Shown here one piece after another: positions 43,335 to 50,926 of a stretch of DNA of 64,000 nucleotides. Position 1 is the stretch's first letter. The number at the start of each line of letters is the position of its first letter. The notes beneath the pieces were generated by a model, which was not told the DNA's origin, did no database searches, and saw only the letters and a list, made by a program, of their open reading frames with translations. The translations under genes were made by a program, and so were the position numbers. This DNA is from Kutzneria kofuensis (GTDB lineage Bacteria > Actinomycetota > Actinomycetes > Mycobacteriales > Pseudonocardiaceae): the NCBI RefSeq assembly GCF_014203355.1, contig NZ_JACHIR010000002.1:434001-498000 (forward strand). The letters run 5' to 3'.

Positions 43335-44947
43335 CCGTCCTCGGTGCGGTGCACGACCAGCAGCGCGACGTCGTCGGCGGTGGGCTGGCCCTCGACGAAC
43401 TCGGTCATGAGCTCGGCGCACACCGTCTCGGACGGCACCGCCGCGACGGCGTTCAGCAGCTCGGCCAGGCCGGCGTCGATGGGCCGGTCCCGGCGCTCGA
43501 TCAGGCCGTCGGTGTAGAAGCACACGGTGGCGCCCGGCGGCACGTCGACCACGTGGCTGCGGCGGTGCCGGCCCTTGAGCGAGAAGCCGATCGGCGGGTC
43601 CACGGGGGCGTCGACGAACTCGCTCGGGCGGCCGGGCATGGCCAGCACCGGCCGCAGGTGGCCGGCCAGGCACAGCGTCAGCCGGCCGGCCGTGGGCTCG
43701 ACCACCGCGTACGCCACGGTGGCCATGACGCCGGCCTCGAAGTGGCTCGCCTTGCGGTCCAGCTTGTCCAGCACCACCTCGGGCGCCTCGTTGTCGAGCG
43801 CGTACGCCCGCAGCGCACTGCGCAGTCGGCCCATGACCACGGCCGCGGGGAAGCCGTGCCCGGCGACGTCGCCGATGACGATGCCGATGCGGCCGCCGGA
43901 CAGCGGGAACACGTCGTACCAGTCGCCGCCGACGCCGAGGTCGGCGCCGGGGGCGTACCGGCCGGCGAAGTCCAGGCCGGCCACGGACGGCAGGCGGCTG
44001 GGCAGCAGGCTGCGCTGCAGCGCCGTCGTCGCGCTGCTCTCCGCGTTGGACGAATGCGCCTGGACCGCGAGCGCGAGCCGGTCGGCGGCGACCCGCAGCA
44101 GGAGGATGTCCTGGTCGGTGAACTTCCGCTCGCCGGTGACGCCGACCCGCAGCACGCCGACGAGCGTTCCGGCGGCCACCATGGGCACGCCCAACAGCGA
44201 GGTGACACCGCTCTCCCACAACAGCGGCGTCTCGACGGTCGTGTGGTCGATCTGGTCGACGATCAGCGGCTCCTGGGACTGGGCCACCCGGCTGGCCAGG
44301 CCGCCGCTGTTGCCGTTGCCCACCGCGATTCGCGTCGGCCGGAGGATCTGCTGCTCCAGGCCGACGGTCGCGGTGGCGACGAGATGGTCGCCCGACCGGT
44401 CGTAGGTCAGCACGGACGCGGTGTCCACGAGCAGCAGGTCGTGGATGCGGGCCAGCAGCTCCCGCAGCACCGCCTCGGTGCTCAACCTGGCCAGGCCGGC
44501 GTCGGTGACCGCGTCCAGGAACCGCAGGCGGGCATCGGTGTCCGGCTCCTTGCGCTCGATCGGCCAGCGCATGCGGACCTTGGTGCCGGTGTTGCCCGGC
44601 AGCACGGTGACCTGCGCGGCGAGCCGCTCGATCAGCGCCAGGCCCCGCCCGCGGTGGTGCTGCTCCTCGGGCGTGCTCACATGCCAGTGGCCCTCGTCGG
44701 CGACGACCCCGAGGATGGCGTCGCGGTCCCGGCGGAGCTCGACGTCGAGCGTGCCGATGCCGTCGTCGCGGTAGGCGTGCTCCACGACGTTGGCCATCGC
44801 CTCGTACATGGCCAGCGCCACCATCTGCGACAGGTCGACGGACAGCCCGGCGCGTTCGTTCCACTCCTCGATGGAGCGGCGGATGCCGGAGAGCTGTTCG
44901 GCCTTGGCCAGCCCGTGCCATCGCAGCGGTGTGTCGGCGTCGCTCAT
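43331..44947 (-). CDS. HATPase-GAF-SpoIIE phosphatase (partner-switching regulator)
   Basis: A 538-residue regulator. Residues 1 to about 135 are an RsbW-like histidine-kinase ATPase (VALAMYEAMANVVEHAYR; EEQHHRGRGLALIERLAA). A GAF sensor occupies about 155-305 (LLVDTASVLTYDRSG; SLLGVPMVAAGTLVGVL). The C-terminal PP2C/SpoIIE phosphatase has GADLGVGGDWYDVF, GDVAGHGFPAA and CFYTDGLIERRD. Kinase and phosphatase activities on STAS antagonists would be opposed in one chain. It overlaps the STAS gene upstream (ATGA), the obvious partner, and its stop overlaps the formate dehydrogenase gene end. Confidence 0.93.
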   Translation of the reverse strand: MSDADTPLRWHGLAKAEQLSGIRRSIEEWNERAGLSVDLSQMVALAMYEAMANVVEHAYRDDGIGTLDVELRRDRDAILGVVADEGHWHVSTPEEQHHRGRGLALIERLAAQVTVLPGNTGTKVRMRWPIERKEPDTDARLRFLDAVTDAGLARLSTEAVLRELLARIHDLLLVDTASVLTYDRSGDHLVATATVGLEQQILRPTRIAVGNGNSGGLASRVAQSQEPLIVDQIDHTTVETPLLWESGVTSLLGVPMVAAGTLVGVLRVGVTGERKFTDQDILLLRVAADRLALAVQAHSSNAESSATTALQRSLLPSRLPSVAGLDFAGRYAPGADLGVGGDWYDVFPLSGGRIGIVIGDVAGHGFPAAVVMGRLRSALRAYALDNEAPEVVLDKLDRKASHFEAGVMATVAYAVVEPTAGRLTLCLAGHLRPVLAMPGRPSEFVDAPVDPPIGFSLKGRHRRSHVVDVPPGATVCFYTDGLIERRDRPIDAGLAELLNAVAAVPSETVCAELMTEFVEGQPTADDVALLVVHRTEDG

Positions 44948-45321
44948 CCCTCGATCGCGGCCTTCAGGGTGGGCCGGATGAACAGGTCCTCGGTCAGCCC
45001 GGTCAGCTCCAGCGGGCGCATCACCGCCGGGTCGCTCGCGACGACCCGCAGCTGCGTGTGGTCGTCGGCCTCGCGGTGGGCGAGTGCCAGCACGGCCAAG
45101 CCGGCCGACGAGAAGAAGCGGACGTCGGTGAGGTCGATCACCAGTACCCGGGGCTTCTCCCCCAGCAGTGTCACGACCTGGCTCTCCAGCGCCGGCGCCG
45201 TGACCATGTCGACCTCGCCGTCCACGTGCACGACAGCGATGTCGTCGGCCGGACGCTCGACGGCGACGGTCGCCAACCCTACCTCCGCGTTGTTCGGTTC
45301 ATCCGCACTGAGACCGGTCAC
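44944..45321 (-). CDS. STAS-domain anti-sigma factor antagonist, partner of the SpoIIE protein
   Basis: A 125-residue STAS protein: VVHVDGEVDMVTAPALESQ strand/helix and the phospho-loop DVRFFSSAGLAVLAL with two serines. It is encoded directly before, and overlaps, the HATPase-GAF-SpoIIE gene, which could phosphorylate and dephosphorylate it. I start it at GTG 45321; the putative ribosome-binding purines lie inside a strong hairpin. Its target sigma/anti-sigma pair is not in the window. Confidence 0.87.
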   Translation of the reverse strand: MTGLSADEPNNAEVGLATVAVERPADDIAVVHVDGEVDMVTAPALESQVVTLLGEKPRVLVIDLTDVRFFSSAGLAVLALAHREADDHTQLRVVASDPAVMRPLELTGLTEDLFIRPTLKAAIEG

Positions 45322-45330
45322 ACCGACATC

Positions 45331-45356
45331 ATGCCCCCTGCCATCGCAGGGGGCAT
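45331..45356 (-). terminator. Hairpin between the alcohol dehydrogenase and STAS genes
   Basis: Perfect 11-bp stem ATGCCCCCTGC/GCAGGGGGCAT with a 4-nt loop, 64 bases after the alcohol dehydrogenase stop and 10 bases before the STAS GTG. It is probably a terminator, but it also buries the only purine-rich stretch that could bind ribosomes for the STAS gene. Confidence 0.65.
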
Positions 45357-45419
45357 GCGCAGCGTGCACCACCGATGCGAGGGTGACCAGCCGGGCGGTG
45401 GTTCAAACCTCCTTTTTCG

Positions 45420-46604
45420 TCAGGGCTGCAGCAGCACCTTCACGGCGCCGTCCCGCTTCTCCTGGAACATCTGGTACGCGGCCGGCGCCTGCCCCAGCCG
45501 AACCCGGTGGGTGGCGAAGCCCTCCACGCCCAGCGGATCGCCGTCGACCAGCAGCGGCAGGATGTCGGGGACCCAGCGGTGCACGTTGGCCTGGCCCATC
45601 CGGAGCTGGATCTGCTTGTCGAACATGCGCAGCATCGGCATCGGGTCGGCCATGCCGCCGTACACGCCGGACAGCGAGATCGTGCCGCCGCGGCGAACGA
45701 TGTCGATCGCCAGGTACAGCGCGTGCAGCCGGTCCACGCCGACCCGCTTCATCAGCCAGCCCTGGATCGCGTCCGGCAGCATCGCCGTCATCTGCTGGGT
45801 CACCTGCGCGGTCGGCGAACCGTGCGCCTCCATGCCGACGGCGTCGACCACCGAGTCCGGACCGCGGCCGTCGGTCATGTCCCGGATCACCTTGGGCAGG
45901 TCCTGGCCGTGCTCGCGGAGGTCCAACGCCTCCACACCGTTGGACCGCGCGCGTTCCAGCCGCTCCGGCACCAGGTCGACGCCGATCACCTTGCCGGCGC
46001 CGCGGTGCTGCGCGACCCGGCACGCCATGTCGCCGATCGGCCCGAGTCCCAGCACCACCAGGCTGCCGCCGTCGGGCACCGACGCGTAGTCCACCGCCTG
46101 CCACGCCGTCGGCAGCACGTCGGACAGGTAGACGAACCGGTCGTCCGGCGGGCCGTCCGGGACCTTGATCGGCAGCGTGTTGCCGAACGGCACGCGCAGG
46201 AACTCCGCCTGCCCGCCCGGCACCTGGCCGTACAGCTTGGTGTAGCCGAACAGGGCGGCCCCGCTGCCCTGTTCGTGCACCTGGGTCGTCTCGCACTGCG
46301 AGTGCAGCCCCTGGCCGCACATGAAGCAGGTGCCGCAGGAGACGTTGAACGGGATCACCACCCGGTCGCCCGGGCGCACCGCCGTGACCTCCGGCCCGAC
46401 CTCCTCGACGACGCCCATCGGCTCGTGCCCCAGGATGTCGCCCTCCTCCAGGAACGGCCCCAGCACCTCGTACAGGTGGAGGTCCGAGCCGCAGATGCCG
46501 CTGGAGGTCACGCCCACGACGATGTCCGTCGGCTGCTCGATCCGCGGGTCCGGGACGGTGTCCACGCGGACATCCCGCCGACCGTGCCAGGTCACTGCCT
46601 TCAT
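45420..46604 (-). CDS. Zinc-dependent alcohol dehydrogenase (formaldehyde-dehydrogenase-like MDR)
   Basis: A 394-residue medium-chain dehydrogenase. Catalytic-zinc ligands are in GICGSDLH and the DILGHEPMGVV block; the structural-zinc cysteines are in CGTCFMCGQGLHSQC. The Rossmann part is LGLGPIGDMACRVAQ. Length and the extra loop VHEQGSGAALFGYT match the glutathione-independent formaldehyde-dehydrogenase/threonine-type branch common in actinobacteria. The substrate is probably an aldehyde or alcohol; being near the formate dehydrogenase it might feed formate from formaldehyde, an inference only. Confidence 0.92.
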   Translation of the reverse strand: MKAVTWHGRRDVRVDTVPDPRIEQPTDIVVGVTSSGICGSDLHLYEVLGPFLEEGDILGHEPMGVVEEVGPEVTAVRPGDRVVIPFNVSCGTCFMCGQGLHSQCETTQVHEQGSGAALFGYTKLYGQVPGGQAEFLRVPFGNTLPIKVPDGPPDDRFVYLSDVLPTAWQAVDYASVPDGGSLVVLGLGPIGDMACRVAQHRGAGKVIGVDLVPERLERARSNGVEALDLREHGQDLPKVIRDMTDGRGPDSVVDAVGMEAHGSPTAQVTQQMTAMLPDAIQGWLMKRVGVDRLHALYLAIDIVRRGGTISLSGVYGGMADPMPMLRMFDKQIQLRMGQANVHRWVPDILPLLVDGDPLGVEGFATHRVRLGQAPAAYQMFQEKRDGAVKVLLQP

Positions 46605-46632
46605 CGGCTTCCTCCCATGTCGTCAGCACCGG

Positions 46633-47004
46633 CTACCCGGTGAGCGACTGGGCAATCCCGATGTCACCGGCTCGTACCGCACGCACGAACCGGACCAGCA
46701 CCTCGGGCGCGGGGCGGACGCCGTGGACCGGGTCCGGCCGGCCCAGGACCAGGTCGTCGCCGGAACGCGTCTCCACCACGGCCGACCAGCCGACGCGCTC
46801 GTCCCACAGCAGCGCCAGGTCGCGGTCGGGAAACGCCGGGGTCGAGCCGTCCAGCGCCAGGTAGGCCGAGGCCGGGGTGGTGGCATCCACCATGGTCGAC
46901 TCCGGGCCGACACCGAGCGCGGCGGCCACCTCGGTGACGTAGGCCCGCAGTTCCCGCCCGAACGTGTCGTCGTCCAACCAGACCGTCTGCGGCGCCGCTA
47001 ACAC
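46633..47004 (-). CDS. DUF6292-family protein
   Basis: A 123-residue protein recalling the DUF6292 family of Pseudonocardiaceae: LRAYVTEVAAALGV, ASAYLALDGSTPAFPDRDLA and LLWDERVGWSAVVET, then PAPEVLVRFVRAV. The function is unknown; some members sit near regulatory or mobile genes. The GTG start has AAGGAA upstream. It is separated from the hsp18 gene by a terminator. Confidence 0.7.
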   Translation of the reverse strand: MLAAPQTVWLDDDTFGRELRAYVTEVAAALGVGPESTMVDATTPASAYLALDGSTPAFPDRDLALLWDERVGWSAVVETRSGDDLVLGRPDPVHGVRPAPEVLVRFVRAVRAGDIGIAQSLTG

Positions 47005-47030
47005 TCCGCGGTTCCTTTCGTTGCCGTGCG

Positions 47031-47061
47031 GAGCCCTGCCGGCCTGGCGCCGGCAGGGCTC
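47031..47061 (-). terminator. Terminator downstream of hsp18
   Basis: Perfect 12-bp stem (47031-47042 with 47050-47061), 7-nt loop, about 90 bases past the hsp18 stop and 27 bases before the DUF6292 start. Confidence 0.7.
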
Positions 47062-47150
47062 ACGGAGGACGTTTCGGTCATTCGCACTGATGAGGGATGT
47101 CGATCGGGCACCACCTGCCTCTCACCGAACCACCTGATTCACCGAAGCCG

Positions 47151-47588
47151 TCAGGCGTTGATCTGCTTGGGCTCCGGGTGTCCGCTGTCGATGGCGATCT
47201 TGCGCGGCTTGGCCTTCTCCGCCACCGGGATCCGGACGGTCAGCACGCCCTGCTCGTAGCTGGCGGCGATGCGGTCCGCGTCGAGCGCGTCCCCCAGGAA
47301 CAGCTGGCGCGAGAACACGCCCAGCGGGCGCTCGGCGACCTGCATCTCCACGTTCTCACCGCGCTCGACCGGGCGGCGCTCCGCCTTCACGGTCAGCACG
47401 TTGCGCTCGACGTCCAGCTCGATCGCCTCGGGGTCGACGCCGGGCAGGTCGAAGTGCACCACGAACTCGTCGCCGCTGCGGTAGGCGTCCATCGGCATCG
47501 CCGTCGGGCGGGACCACGTCCCCTGGGTGCCGAAGACCTGCTGGGTCAGCCGGTCGAACTCCCGGAACGGGTCGGTGCGCATCAACAT
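47151..47588 (-). CDS. hsp18: Small heat-shock protein, Hsp20/alpha-crystallin family
   Basis: A 145-residue ATP-independent chaperone. The alpha-crystallin domain spans about 40-130: [46 protein letters not shown], and [23 protein letters not shown] with the conserved GVL. It holds unfolding proteins during heat stress. The ATG is preceded by GGAGGTGGAGA. It is divergent from a RheA-like regulator across a 175-base region with four operator-like dyads, the hsp18/rheA arrangement described in Streptomyces albus. Confidence 0.95.
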   Translation of the reverse strand: MLMRTDPFREFDRLTQQVFGTQGTWSRPTAMPMDAYRSGDEFVVHFDLPGVDPEAIELDVERNVLTVKAERRPVERGENVEMQVAERPLGVFSRQLFLGDALDADRIAASYEQGVLTVRIPVAEKAKPRKIAIDSGHPEPKQINA

Positions 47589-47642
47589 CGTCTCCACCTC
47601 CGTTGTCCTCGTCTCGTGTCAACGCGCACCATCTTTGTAACA

Positions 47643-47687
47643 TGTCGTCCTAACGATGACAAGTGTGATGTCGTCCATATGACGACA
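47643..47687. promoter_or_regulatory. RheA-type operators, pair proximal to hsp18
   Basis: Two 19-bp dyads, TGTCGTC-N5-GATGACA (47643-47661) and TGTCGTC-N5-GACGACA (47669-47687), start to start 26 bp. They match the RheA operator TGTCATC-N5-GATGACA, as I recall it, and lie upstream of hsp18. Confidence 0.85.
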
Positions 47688-47717
47688 CCTGACAGAGTGA
47701 CCACCGGGGATCTACGA

Positions 47718-47762
47718 TGTCATCAGGAAGACGACACGGAGAACGTCATCGGAAGGGTGACA
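47718..47762. promoter_or_regulatory. RheA-type operators, pair proximal to the regulator gene
   Basis: TGTCATC-N5-GACGACA (47718-47736) and the weaker CGTCATC-N5-GGTGACA (47744-47762), again 26 bp apart. The second ends one base before the regulator ATG, so bound protein would cover its own start. Confidence 0.8.
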
Positions 47763-47763
47763 G

Positions 47764-48447
47764 ATGGACGCGGGTAGCGAACGCGAACGAGCCAGACAGT
47801 GGCTGAAGGACCGGGAGCTGGACGGCGAGCACGACCACGGCGGCGACCTGGCGCTCACCGACCTCGACCTGGTCAACCGCGTCGCGCACCGCAAACTCGG
47901 CCATCAGGTCGCGGACGAGACGGGCGTCGCCGACGCCCTCGCCGCGCTCACCCTGCTCCGGCATCTCCGCGAGGAACTGGCCGAATGGGAGCCGCGGCTG
48001 ATCGCCTCCGCCCGCGCGCACGGGGCGAGCTGGATCCAGCTGGCACCGGCCCTGGGCGTGGCCAGCCGACAGGCGGCCGAGCGCCGCTACCTGCGGCTGC
48101 GCCCCGACGGCACCGGCGAGGCGACCACCGGCGAGCAGCGGGTTCGCGCCGAGCGCGACCGCCGCGCCGGCGACCGCGCGGTGACCAAGTGGGCTCGGGA
48201 CAACGCGATCGGGCTGCGGCAGCTGGCGGCACAGGTGAGCGCCCTCGACGGCGACCAGAACCTCGACGGCGACGCCCAGCGCCACGTCGACACCGTCACC
48301 GCGGCGCTGGGCGAACCCGACACCGCCGCACTGCTCGGCCCGCTCACCGACGCCCTGCAGCACCTGCACGCCAGCCATCCCGACCTCGCCGACAAGATCG
48401 CGTCCGTCACCGGCGAGAGCAACGAGGCCCGCCGCCCCAAGGGTTAG
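47764..48447 (+). CDS. rheA: RheA-like heat-shock repressor of hsp18
   Basis: A 227-residue regulator divergent from hsp18. A helix-turn-helix-like region reads ASWIQLAPALGVASRQAAERRYL (about 88-111), preceded by helices LADALAALTLLRHLREELAEWE. Homologues annotated as Hsp18 transcriptional regulators share this layout; RheA of Streptomyces albus is itself the thermosensor. Assignment rests on gene order, the recognition-helix pattern and operators of RheA form in the intergenic region. Its stop overlaps that of the converging P450 gene by four bases. Confidence 0.8.
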   Translation: MDAGSERERARQWLKDRELDGEHDHGGDLALTDLDLVNRVAHRKLGHQVADETGVADALAALTLLRHLREELAEWEPRLIASARAHGASWIQLAPALGVASRQAAERRYLRLRPDGTGEATTGEQRVRAERDRRAGDRAVTKWARDNAIGLRQLAAQVSALDGDQNLDGDAQRHVDTVTAALGEPDTAALLGPLTDALQHLHASHPDLADKIASVTGESNEARRPKG

Positions 48448-49580
48448 GCCAGCACGAACCCGCTGCGGACCTTGGCCGGAATGCGGCGCAACAAGATGGT
48501 CAGGTCCTGCGGCGGCACCTCGTAGTCCAGCCGGGCCAGCCGCGTGGCCAGCGCCGCGAGCACCGACACGGCGATGCCCTCGCCCGGGCAGCGGTGGCCG
48601 ACGTCCGGCCAGCCCGCCCCCTGCGGCACGAGTTCGAACGGGCCGATGTCGTGGCCGACGAACCTCTCCGGGGAGAAGGCGTAGGGATCCGCGAACAGCT
48701 CGGGGTCGTGGTTGTGGCCGTAGATGTCCAGCACCACCAGGCTTCCGGCCGGGATCGACTCCCCCTGCCAGTCCAGGTCCCTGGCCGCGAGGCCGCCGAG
48801 GAACGGCGCGAACGGGTAGAAGCGCCGCACCTCGTGCGCGAACGCGTCGGCGAAAACGCCGCCGCCGGCGAGGTCCGCGCGGTGCTTGGGCCAGCGGTGC
48901 AGGGCGTGCGCCGCGAACGTCACGAACCAGCTCAGCGCGACCGTCGGCCGGACCACGTTGAGCAGTTCCACCGCCCGCACGTGCGGATCCGGGAGGTGCG
49001 CCGACATGACGTCGTACAGGAAGCCCTCTCGCACGCCGGCGAACCACTTCTCGCGGCGCTTGCGGGCAAAGCGGGCCTTGAAGTGCCGTGGACCGGCCGT
49101 GGCGAAGCCGTCGACCATCGCGATCAGGTCGGCGGCCATCGCCGGCACCTCGGCCGGCGTGACCCGGATGCCGGCCCAGTCGCAGACCGCACGGGTCAGG
49201 ATCCGGCTGGTCTCGTCGAACAGCACCACCGGCCGCTGCCAGGCCGGCACCGTCTCGTCCCAGACCTCGGTCACCCGCCGGGTCAGGTCGGCGACGCCGT
49301 CCGGTCCCATCACCGACAGGAACATCGCCTTGCGGGACCGGTGTTCCGCGCCGTCCAGGGTGTGCACGGCATCGTGGCCGAACAGCGTGCTCAGCACCGG
49401 GCCGGGGATCGCGCCGTGCCGGCGGATGTTCCGCTCGTCGTAGAAGAACCGCGCGGCGTCCACGCCGCCGATGCACACCGCCCGTTGACCCATCAGCCGG
49501 GTCTTCACGGTCGGCGTCTCGCGGCGGCGGTCCGGCAGCCACGCGTAGCCCTCCGCCAACAGCTGCAGCGAGTTGTCCAT
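48444..49580 (-). CDS. CYP152-family P450 (fatty-acid peroxygenase/decarboxylase)
   Basis: A 378-residue P450 of the H2O2-using CYP152 class. The heme thiolate is Cys331 in GHRCPGEG. The I-helix holds Arg211-Pro212 (NVVRPTVAL) in place of the usual acid-alcohol pair; this Arg binds the fatty-acid carboxylate. AVHTLDGAEH puts His73 where OleT has its proton-donor His85 (Gln in P450-BSbeta), and Phe67 matches OleT Phe79. So it may decarboxylate fatty acids to 1-alkenes as well as hydroxylate them. It is co-directional with the SDR, start overlapping its stop by one base. Confidence 0.92.
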   Translation of the reverse strand: MDNSLQLLAEGYAWLPDRRRETPTVKTRLMGQRAVCIGGVDAARFFYDERNIRRHGAIPGPVLSTLFGHDAVHTLDGAEHRSRKAMFLSVMGPDGVADLTRRVTEVWDETVPAWQRPVVLFDETSRILTRAVCDWAGIRVTPAEVPAMAADLIAMVDGFATAGPRHFKARFARKRREKWFAGVREGFLYDVMSAHLPDPHVRAVELLNVVRPTVALSWFVTFAAHALHRWPKHRADLAGGGVFADAFAHEVRRFYPFAPFLGGLAARDLDWQGESIPAGSLVVLDIYGHNHDPELFADPYAFSPERFVGHDIGPFELVPQGAGWPDVGHRCPGEGIAVSVLAALATRLARLDYEVPPQDLTILLRRIPAKVRSGFVLA

Positions 49581-50383
49581 CACTTCTCCGCGCTGCCGGG
49601 TTCGCTCATCTTGCGGTGCTGCGCGGCCATTGCCTTGTCCGGCACCACCTTCGCCGCCGCCACCTGGGCCTTGTTCATGAACGAGCCGGCGACCACACGG
49701 TCCTTGCCGGCCATCATCGCCTCGAAGCCCTGCTTGGCCACCTCCGCCGGGTCGTCCTTGTTCTCCGACGCCCCCAGCTTGGTGTCGCGCATGTCGGCGC
49801 GGTCGAAGAACTCCGTCTCGGTCGGACCGGGCATCAGCGCCGTCACCGTGACGCCGCTGTCCTTCAACTCCTCCCGCAGCGCCTCCGAGAACGACAGCAG
49901 GAACGCCTTGGAGGCGTTGTAGACCGTCTGGAACGGCCCCGGCATCACCGCCGCGATCGACGACGTGAACAGGACCCGTCCGCTGCCCCGCGCCGCCATG
50001 TCCGGCAACAGTCGCTTGGCCAGGTGCACGGCCAAGCGCACGTTCAGGTCGACGACGTTCAGCTGCTCGTCCAGCGACGAGTCGCCGACGAACGGCCCCG
50101 ACACACCGACGCCGGCGTTGACCACCAGTGCGTCCACCGGCCGGCCGGTCACCGTCACGCGCTCGACCAGCTGCTCGACGCCCTCGGGCCGGGCCAGGTC
50201 GGCCCGCACGGCCTCCACCGCCACGTTGTTGGCCCGCAACGCATCCGCGGCGATGGTCAGCTCGTCGTCCTCCGCGCAGGCCACGATGTCGAAGCCGTTG
50301 GCCGCGAGCTGGTGGGCCAGTTCGAGCCCGATCCCGCTGGATGCTCCGGTCACCACCGCGAGCGGGTTGAGGGGTGTGGTCAC
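49580..50383 (-). CDS. SDR oxidoreductase upstream of the P450
   Basis: A 267-residue short-chain dehydrogenase: cofactor loop VVTGASSGIGLELAHQL, NAGVGVSGPFVG, catalytic Ser of FTSSIAAV and YNASK. A C-terminal extension of about 70 residues (after PTETEFF) includes a lysine-rich end. The GTG start has GGAGGAG close upstream. It overlaps the CYP152 start by one base (TGATG), so the P450 product, perhaps a 2- or 3-hydroxy acid, could be its substrate; this is inference from order only. Confidence 0.88.
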   Translation of the reverse strand: MTTPLNPLAVVTGASSGIGLELAHQLAANGFDIVACAEDDELTIAADALRANNVAVEAVRADLARPEGVEQLVERVTVTGRPVDALVVNAGVGVSGPFVGDSSLDEQLNVVDLNVRLAVHLAKRLLPDMAARGSGRVLFTSSIAAVMPGPFQTVYNASKAFLLSFSEALREELKDSGVTVTALMPGPTETEFFDRADMRDTKLGASENKDDPAEVAKQGFEAMMAGKDRVVAGSFMNKAQVAAAKVVPDKAMAAQHRKMSEPGSAEK

Positions 50384-50443
50384 GTCTCCTCCTTCGCTGT
50401 GCCTCCCGACGGCCATACCCCACAGCGCGGCGGCTAATCCGGC

Positions 50444-50926
50444 TCAGCTGGCCAGCACCTGCGGCGAGAGCGTCTTGAGCATCGCGTTCGTCCACTTCAA
50501 CTGGCGCAACGTCTCCGGATGGCACCGTCGGGTGAGTTCCACCAACTCGCTGTCCTTGACCGCCTGCGCCCCCTGCGCCAGCAGCTCCCAGTCCAGCGAC
50601 ACGCCCGCCGCCATGCGGTGCAGCTGACGCAGGTCGGCCAGCAGCAGCACGCCCGGCACGGCTTGCCGGCCGGTCAACACGCTGAACGCCGTCCGCAGCG
50701 GTTCGAGCAGGCCCGAGCTGCGCGGCATCTCCTCGCCGACCTTGACCCCGTACCGCCGGCCGGCCACCGCCAGGTCCCGGATGTGATCCGCCGACCACGC
50801 CGCCAGGTCCTTGGCCACGTAATGGATCTCGTGCTCGACGTGATGCCGGTCCGCGGCCTTCAGCAGCGCCCTCGCCAGGGACTTCTCCGACCGGTGCAGC
50901 TCCCGGATGGCCAGTCCGATCTTCAT
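50444..50926 (-). CDS. Small helical partner of the molybdopterin oxidoreductase, unknown function
   Basis: A 160-residue mostly helical protein, rich in His and Leu, opening MKIGLAIRELHRSEKSLARAL with HHVEHEIHYVAKDLAAWS. I do not recognise a named domain; the four-helix look and His/Glu spacing recall ferritin-like or DUF892-like proteins, but metal ligands are not convincing. The ATG overlaps the end of the molybdoenzyme gene (ATGA), so the two are co-translated and probably act together. Confidence 0.75.
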   Translation of the reverse strand: MKIGLAIRELHRSEKSLARALLKAADRHHVEHEIHYVAKDLAAWSADHIRDLAVAGRRYGVKVGEEMPRSSGLLEPLRTAFSVLTGRQAVPGVLLLADLRQLHRMAAGVSLDWELLAQGAQAVKDSELVELTRRCHPETLRQLKWTNAMLKTLSPQVLAS

